64,000 bases of DNA. Source: Epiperipatus broadwayi (Eukaryota; Onychophora; Udeonychophora; Euonychophora; Peripatidae). Made by a program: the position numbers and the translations under genes. This document shows positions 58,196-64,000 of the stretch, in pieces. The notes under the pieces were generated by a model. The model worked only from the letters and a program-made list of their open reading frames with translations. It was not told the origin of the DNA and made no database searches. Numbering within the stretch: the stretch's first letter is position 1; each line of letters begins with the position of its first letter. The stretch covers positions 2,542,001 to 2,606,000 of the forward strand of contig JAQFVV010000032.1 of assembly GCA_028023455.1 (NCBI GenBank). The letters run 5' to 3'.

Positions 58196-60120
58196 GCTAT
58201 CCGCTTCAAAAGTTCCATCGCGTAGTTTAAAATAGCTTTCGTATTTTTTTTAAGAAAGTTATATCAAAGTTTTATATTTTATTATTTTATGCATTAAGAA
58301 TATGTGACATAACACACATACTCATTTATTTCTCTTTTGTGATTTTTTTTTAATAAAGTGTACTTTGAAATCTCTTTTCTTGGATTTTCTATTGTAAAAC
58401 ATTCTAATTTAAAAATTCTAAAAGTTTTTAGTTTTACAAGAAAAGTTAATTGCATTCTTGTGCTTGTATTTTAATTATAATCTATTAAAAATTTATTTTA
58501 AAAGCTGAGATTTAATTTTGTATTAATTAATTGTTAATGATAACGTCCTGGTCAGAATTTTTAATTAAGATTAAGCATGAGATAGAGATTTGCCCTGGAC
58601 TAAAACTTTTAATTAAAAAAAAAAAGAAGAAAGATTGTGCAGGAGATTAGAGAGCATATAAATAACTCCAAAACTTTGAACTGATTATTCTTGGCTTGAC
58701 CTAGATTATTCTTCAGCTATTGACTTGTATTCTACTTGTGATGTGTATTGGTTCAACTTTGTACGCTAATTATGATCCAGATTCGAATTGCTATGCTGCC
58801 GGATTCTAAAAAGATTTTTGTCTGTGTCTGGAGATTATTGTTGTTAATAGTACCTTTCGCTGTTCACTATTAGGAAATTCTACTGAATTTAAATTACTGT
58901 TGCTAAATAGAATATTTTCTGCAGAATGCCAAAACTATATACTATGAAGAATTTTATCAACATCATGCCCTGCTAATCTGGCCCAAAGACAGACTCCTGA
59001 TCCCAAGTTGTTCCTTCCAGTCATGCCAAGAAAGGCTAAATTAGAACGGTTCTCAAAGTATGCCAATATTGAGCTCAGAAAAGACTGCACACTCTTTGAA
59101 GGACTGATTGGATATATAGCTTTACTGTAAGGTAAATATTTCTTATTCTTTCCAGTGTATAAATCTCTAATTAAATTCTCCATTTAATCTGAAAGTAAAT
59201 ATATCTTCTCTAACTTTTCATATTCCTTTAATATTATCTTTATTGTATGTATTTGCTTTTATTTCTTATTGTGTGTAAAGTTGTTTCAGTTTTGAGACTA
59301 CAGATTTGTGTTTTAAAACTTTTGTATCGGAGTGTATTGAGTTATATTTTAAATGCTTAATATGTTTGTTTTTTTTGCTAACCTTTGATAAATGCTTGGG
59401 CAGATATTAGTAGTTTTCTTTTAGCTCACCTGACCCACTTTTATTACCCTGTAATTACTTTTAAATAAGTTTAGTTTGTGCTTTCTCCTGACTGCAAATC
59501 TTTTTGCTAGCGGTTTATCGTGTATAGTGTTCTGGTTTTCTGAAGTTAGAAATCTTTCTGCTTTCTAAGATTGCAATTTTTTCTCATGTGCTCGTCTTGT
59601 ATTTGACATCAACCTTGGCTAGCTTAAAGGTGCTTGACCAAGAATTGTTCTGCAGAAATATATCCTTGGTCTCGATGCATTCGTCCGGGCCAAAGAATGC
59701 TCACCCACGCTGTTTCATTGATTTCCTACAAGACCCTATTCTTTTGCTATCTCTGAATTAAGAGACTAGAATTGGTTTTTATAAATCATCAGCAAGATGA
59801 TATTATAAATCCCTCTTTTAAATTATAGGTGAGAAAATGAACTTATCTGCCAGGGTATTTTGTTTTAATACTCACGTACACTCTCTGGTAATTATGCTGT
59901 GAAACTAGGTCAAACTATCTTATTGTGTTTGGCAATCATTTACTCAAATATTTTGTTGAATTTAATAAATCTTAAAATTTATTTTATAAATACTTTGGCT
60001 GACATTTGTCTCTGTCTTCTTTCTCAATTGTCTGAAAATCTTAAAGATCGCTTTCTCTGGGTTTAGACACTACCAATCATCATCATTAATTTTTGAACAC
60101 AGTAAATTAAATTTTCCATA
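58196..60120. other. mixed-composition stretch, possibly an old LTR or unknown repeat
   Basis: From about 58540 the sequence is less AT-rich than its surroundings. GAGAGCATATAAATAACTCC near 58650-58670 looks like a TATA-containing promoter of the sort found in LTRs. An 82-codon open frame on the minus strand (59183-58935, with GRNNLGSGVCLWARLAGHD) is not recognised. 59590-59760 is GC-richer again. I could not find paired ends or a target duplication, so this stays unclassified. Confidence 0.3.
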
Positions 60121-60544
60121 TGATGTGATGCACTGTGACATCTCCTTATATGGAGTCAGGAATCTCTCAGCAACTATGCCCAGAGAAACCTGTTAGCCGC
60201 TTTATCTTTCCTTTCCATTCCCCACCCTAAATTTTCCCATAATCTGCTCCATCCCATTTCCACAACATAATCCTTGTCAACTCCATGACCTTCATATCTA
60301 AATCCCCCTTATCTCTTCCCAAAACTAGCATAAAAACCAATAACCCATTTTTTGTATAATCACTTTATTCATATTTATTTTTCCATAACTTCATTACTTG
60401 TATGCTTTCTGCTTTCAAACATTTACATTGAATTAACAGATGCCTAATATTTTCTATGCCTTTCTTATACAACTTGCAGACTAAATCAGCATGTTTTTCC
60501 ATTTACATGTATATTTCCTTGTTGCTAAAGATCCCGTTCCATGT
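60121..60544 (-). pseudogene. LINE array copy 1: 5'-truncated C-terminus and 3' tail
   Basis: On the minus strand it starts within the C-terminal Cys-His-Cys region (GSLATRKYTCKWKN) and ends at CATCACATCA. Same family as 61679-63551. It adjoins the next copy without a spacer. Confidence 0.8.
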
Positions 60545-61374
60545 GTGATGTGATGCTCTGTGACTTCTTATACGGAGTCAGGAATCTCTCAGCAACTATG
60601 TCCAGAGAAACATGTTAGCTACTTTACCTTCCCTTTCCATTCTCCACCCTAAGTTTTCCCATAATATGCTCCATCCCATTTCCACAACATAATCTTTGTC
60701 AACTCCATGGCTGGCCTTCATATCTAAATCCCCCTTATCTTTTCCCAAACCCAGCATAAAAATCAATAACCCACTTTCTGTATAATCACTGTTTATATTT
60801 ATTCCTCCATAACTTCATTATTTGTACCCTTTCTGTTTTTAAGAATTTACATTGAATTAACAGATGCCTAATATTTTCTATGCCTTCCTTACACAACTTG
60901 CCGACTAAATCACCCATATTTTTCCATTTACTTGTATATTCCCTTGTTACTAAAGATCCCGTTTAAGCCTTAAACCAGGGGTCCCAACCCTATGCCCGCA
61001 GACCATTTTACGTGTGCCCGCCACTATCCGAACACGCTAAAAAATTATTTATTTGATACAAATAAATTTAATTTTTAAAATTTCTTGTAAATTATTGTAT
61101 TACATTGTAATCAAATTGTAGGGCATACTATACTTTTACAGCGTAAAAATATAAAAGTTAATTATAATGTTAAAATTTTATTTTTGAAATAAATATTTTT
61201 TTGTACATTATGTGTATTATTATCAATATCCAACTATAAATTTACATTGAAAAACTAAATGGTGCCCGCCCCCTGGTTGAAAAAAATAAATTGTGCCCGC
61301 CAACTGGCCGGTATTACAGAATGTGCTCTTTAGTGCAAAAAGGTTGGGGACCCCTGCCTTAAACAATAAACAAT
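60545..61374 (-). pseudogene. LINE array copy 2, split by a hAT MITE
   Basis: Tail-type LINE copy like copy 1, about 430 bp of LINE sequence (60545-60975 and 61365-61374) divided by the MITE at 60976-61356. It ends at the CATCACATCA motif on its 3' side near 60545. Confidence 0.8.
60968..61364. mobile_element. hAT MITE, 381 bp
   Basis: The element 60976-61356 has ends CAGGGGTCCCAACCC and the complement of CAGGGGTCCCCAACC. It is flanked by the perfect 8-bp duplication CCTTAAAC (60968-60975 and 61357-61364). The intact target is preserved in the neighbouring LINE copy near 62080-62090 (GCCTTAAACAATAAAC). Both ends and the 8-bp duplication are classic hAT features. There is no coding capacity. 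It contains GCCCGCC blocks near both ends, GC-rich for this region. Confidence 0.95.
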
Positions 61375-61678
61375 GTGATGTGATGTACTGTAGCTTCTCC
61401 TTAAAAGGAATCAAGAATCTCTCAATAATTATGCCCAAAGAAACCTGTTAGCCACTTTATTTTCCATTCCCCAGTCTAAGTTTTCCCATATTCTGCTTCA
61501 TCCCATTTCCACAACATAATTTTTGTCAACTCTATGGCCTTTATATCTAAATCCCCCTTTTCCCCAAACCCAGCATAAAAACCAATAATCCACTTTTTGT
61601 ATAATCACTTTTTTCATATTTATTCTTCCATAACTTCATTATATGCGCCCTTTCTGTTTTCAAGCATGTGATGTGATG
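61375..61678 (-). pseudogene. LINE array copy 3: short tail
   Basis: Shortest copy, about 300 bp, with the same 3' tail sequence. It is truncated within the ELTKIMLWKWDG region upstream of the tail. Confidence 0.8.
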
Positions 61679-63551
61679 TATTGTAGCTTCTTAAACGAAG
61701 TCAAGAATCTCTCAGCAATTATACCAAGAAAAACTTGTTAGCTACTTAATTTTACATTCCCCAGTCTAAGTTTTCCCACATTCTGCTCCCTCCCATTTCC
61801 ACAACATAATCTTTGTCAAATCTACCACCTTATATCTAAATCCCCCTTATTTTTTTCCAAACCCAGCATAAAAAACAATAATCTACTTTCTGTATAATTA
61901 CTTTTTTCATATTTATTTTTCCATAACTTCATTATATGTGCCCTTTCTGTTTTCAAGCATTTACATTCAATTAACAAATGCCTAATATTTTCTATTCCTT
62001 CTTTACATAATTTAGACTAAATCACCCATATTTTTCCATTTACATGTATATTCTCTTGTTGCTAAAGATCCTGTTCGAGCCTTAAACAATAAACTACTTT
62101 CCTTACTATTATCATAAATTAACTCACACCTAATATTCTGTTTATTTTTATATATATATTTAAACACTTTTTACTCTCCATACTAGTTCTCCATCTCTCT
62201 AACTCCCTATTCTTTATTAATAAATCTATTCTTTTATCCCATTCCTTACCACTATAAACCTCAACAATTCTCCTAACACAATCATCCCACCTTTTGTACA
62301 AATATACTGATATAACTTCTTTATCCAAATATTCAGCATACCGCATTACCTTTCTCACCCATTTTGTTGCCTGCCCTTTACTCATAACCCAATTAAATAT
62401 TATTTTAGCTATTCTTTTATTATCGATAAACTGCAATCTACCAAACATTTTCATTTTATTTTTTGCATCTCTCATATGAAAACTTGACCATCCCATTTCT
62501 CCTTGAATTGCCTCCCTTGCTGTCCATACATCTGCATCCAATGAATGTCTTCCTACTTCCTTTTGAACTTTTTCTAAGTAATTTAATATCCCATTACTAA
62601 CATATAATGGATCATTACGATATGTTAACCCTACTACTGCAACTCCTTTCCATATAATTCTAGCTACATCATATTTATTATATGAAAACACTGTTAATTT
62701 CTTTATCAATCCCTTTTTTTTCTTTGCTACATTTATTAATTTTTTCTCCCATTCATCCAAATAATTTTCCTGATTACTTAAAATAATTCCCAAATAATTA
62801 TATCTATTCACCACACTTAATATTTCCCAACAAAAATTCTACATCTTCTCTTTCCCCAGTATTAACCATTATTATATTTGATTTTTGTTCACTAAATTTA
62901 ATCCCCATCTCTTTACCCACCCTTGCACATGTCCTCAACATAACTTCCATATCTTCTCTTCTTTCTCCATACAAAAATATATCATCCGCAAAAAAAAGAC
63001 CTGATAAAATATATACTCCCTTACTACCTATTAACGGTATCTCTATCCCTAATCTTTCTATTGCTCTTTCCATTTCACTCAAATATAATACAAACAAAAT
63101 AAGTGACATAGGGCATCCTTGCCTTAGTCCCACCCCATTTTAAACTTTGACTGATTTTATATTCCCTAATTGATATATAATTATTTTCATATTTCTTAAT
63201 AATATCTACTAAAGCTCCATCCATTCCCAAATTTACTAAACTTATCCATAATCTATTTCTATTTACTCTATCATATGCCTTCTCTATATCTATAAAACTC
63301 ATATATAACTGTTTACCTGAATTCCTACTCATATCCATAAGTTGTGTAACTACAAATAAACTATCTCCTATATGCCTATCTAATCTAAAACCTCCTTGCA
63401 TTTCCCCCACTACATTATTCCCTTCCATCCATTTTACAACTCTTCTAGCCACCATATATGAAAAAACTTTATATAAAACTGATGTTACCGCTATCGGTCT
63501 ATAATTATTTAACTTTCTATGATCCTTACCCTTTCCTTTAAATAATAATCT
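61679..63551 (-). pseudogene. LINE array copy 4: reverse transcriptase through 3' tail
   Basis: On the minus strand: KDHRKLNNYRPIAVTSVLYK (RT block 1-2), MQGGFRLDRHIGDS, MSFIDIEKAYDRVNR (catalytic Asp), a frameshift, then GLRQGCPMSLILF, LFFADDIFLYGER (FADD catalytic box intact) and GIKFSEQKS. After another shift comes a thumb-like region of about 230 codons without stops (VNRYNYLGIILS, then GKEWDKRIDLL). A C-terminal CKLCKEGIENIRHLLIEC motif (C-x2-C...H-x4-C) and the untranslated tail follow. It is 5'-truncated near 63551, so the endonuclease type and clade are unknown. Only about two frameshifts break the RT, so it is moderately young. Confidence 0.88.
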
Positions 63552-63917
63552 TGATGTGATGTACTGTAGCTTCTTCTTAAATGAAGCCAAGAATCTCTCA
63601 GCAAATTATCCCAAGAAAAACTTGTTAGCTGCTTAATTTTACATTCCCCAGTCTAATTTTCCCCATATTCTGCTCCATCCCATTTCCACAACATAATCTT
63701 TGTCAACTCTACGGCCTTTATATCTAAATCCCCCTTATCTTTTTCCAAACCCAGCATAAAAACCAATAATCTACTTTCTGTATAATCACTTTTTTCATAT
63801 TTATTTTTCCATAACTTCATTTTATATGTGCCCTTTCTGTTTTCAAGCATTTACATTCAATTAACAAATGCCTAATATTTTCCTTTCCTTCCTTACATAA
63901 TTTCCAGACTACATCAA
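63552..63917 (-). pseudogene. LINE array copy 5: C-terminus and 3' tail
   Basis: A 65-codon open frame (63850-63653, MKLWKNKYEKSDYTES...LDIKAVELTKIMLWKW) followed by the LINE tail, ending at CATCACATCA against the 5' truncation of copy 4. Upstream end near 63917. Confidence 0.8.
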
Positions 63918-64000
63918 AAAGATAGTGACCGTTACAATATCAAAACTTACCAAAATATCGTTTTTAGTTAATTTAATATCTTGGAAGCTCAAGCAATTGA
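63918..64000. other. window edge, unassigned
   Basis: GTGACCGTTACA near 63926-63937 resembles the first bases of the solo LTR at 12929 in reverse complement (TGTAACGGTCA), but only about 11 bases match and the window ends too soon to judge. Confidence 0.25.

Noticed and set aside
63922-63940. Match to the start of the solo LTR at 12929 in inverse orientation
   Set aside because: Only about 11 bases agree, and the opposite LTR terminus is not present upstream.
1-64000. CRISPR arrays, bacterial operons, rRNA genes
   Set aside because: No regularly spaced short palindromic repeats with unique spacers, no ribosome-binding-site-linked genes and no rRNA-like conserved blocks were seen; the sequence is eukaryotic intronic DNA.

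Overview
The window looks like intronic DNA from an AT-rich invertebrate animal genome. It has no bacterial-style gene layout, long reading frames are rare, and almost every recognisable coding piece is transposon-derived. The repeat mix is typical of invertebrates: RTE-type and other LINEs, Ty3/gypsy, Penelope-like elements, ZBED-type hAT, pogo-like and GG-ended TIR elements. The phylum cannot be fixed from this sequence.

The only host gene I can support is on the minus strand. Two exons, at 42733-42871 and 19482-19657, have good splice sites and compatible phases. Together they read as the N-terminal membrane anchor and linker of sphingosine-1-phosphate lyase (SGPL1/Sply). The intron between them is about 23 kb. 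At least 19 kb of the next intron fills the left of the window, and the next exon was not found.

Layout. 1-2827: AT-rich filler. 2828-15335: a minus-strand LTR retrotransposon with very long LTRs (about 2.3-2.6 kb once insertions are removed), a primer-binding site and a decayed gag. Its LTRs hold a 25-bp minisatellite and were later hit by a pogo-like element, two related GG-ended TIR elements and a solo LTR. 15556-16540: a palindromic repeat with hammerhead-like motifs. 16541-29265: AT-rich intron with a SGPL1 exon, foldback repeats and RTE fragments. 29270-33000: gypsy pol remnant, LINE fragment and hammerhead repeat. 37599-41746: third GG-ended TIR element, then a nearly full-length RTE element. 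42733-48000: SGPL1 exon, then a nest in which a hAT element contains a poly(A) retroposon, a hammerhead palindrome and a Penelope-like fragment. 48000-58200: another hAT-like element, two more hammerhead-repeat copies, a second ZBED-type hAT transposase and a Penelope-like RT/GIY-YIG remnant. 60121-63917: a head-to-tail array of truncated copies of one LINE, interrupted by a small hAT MITE.

The most interesting signal is the group of long palindromes. One family (five hammerhead sites on four loci with a usable core or near core) carries a type I hammerhead ribozyme motif with covarying stem II pairs, and three of its loci have 12-13 bp target duplications. A second palindrome family carries a more decayed hammerhead. 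This is the pattern expected of Penelope-like or retrozyme-like retroelements, and two Penelope coding remnants lie nearby. All calls were made by eye on raw sequence, with no search or folding software.
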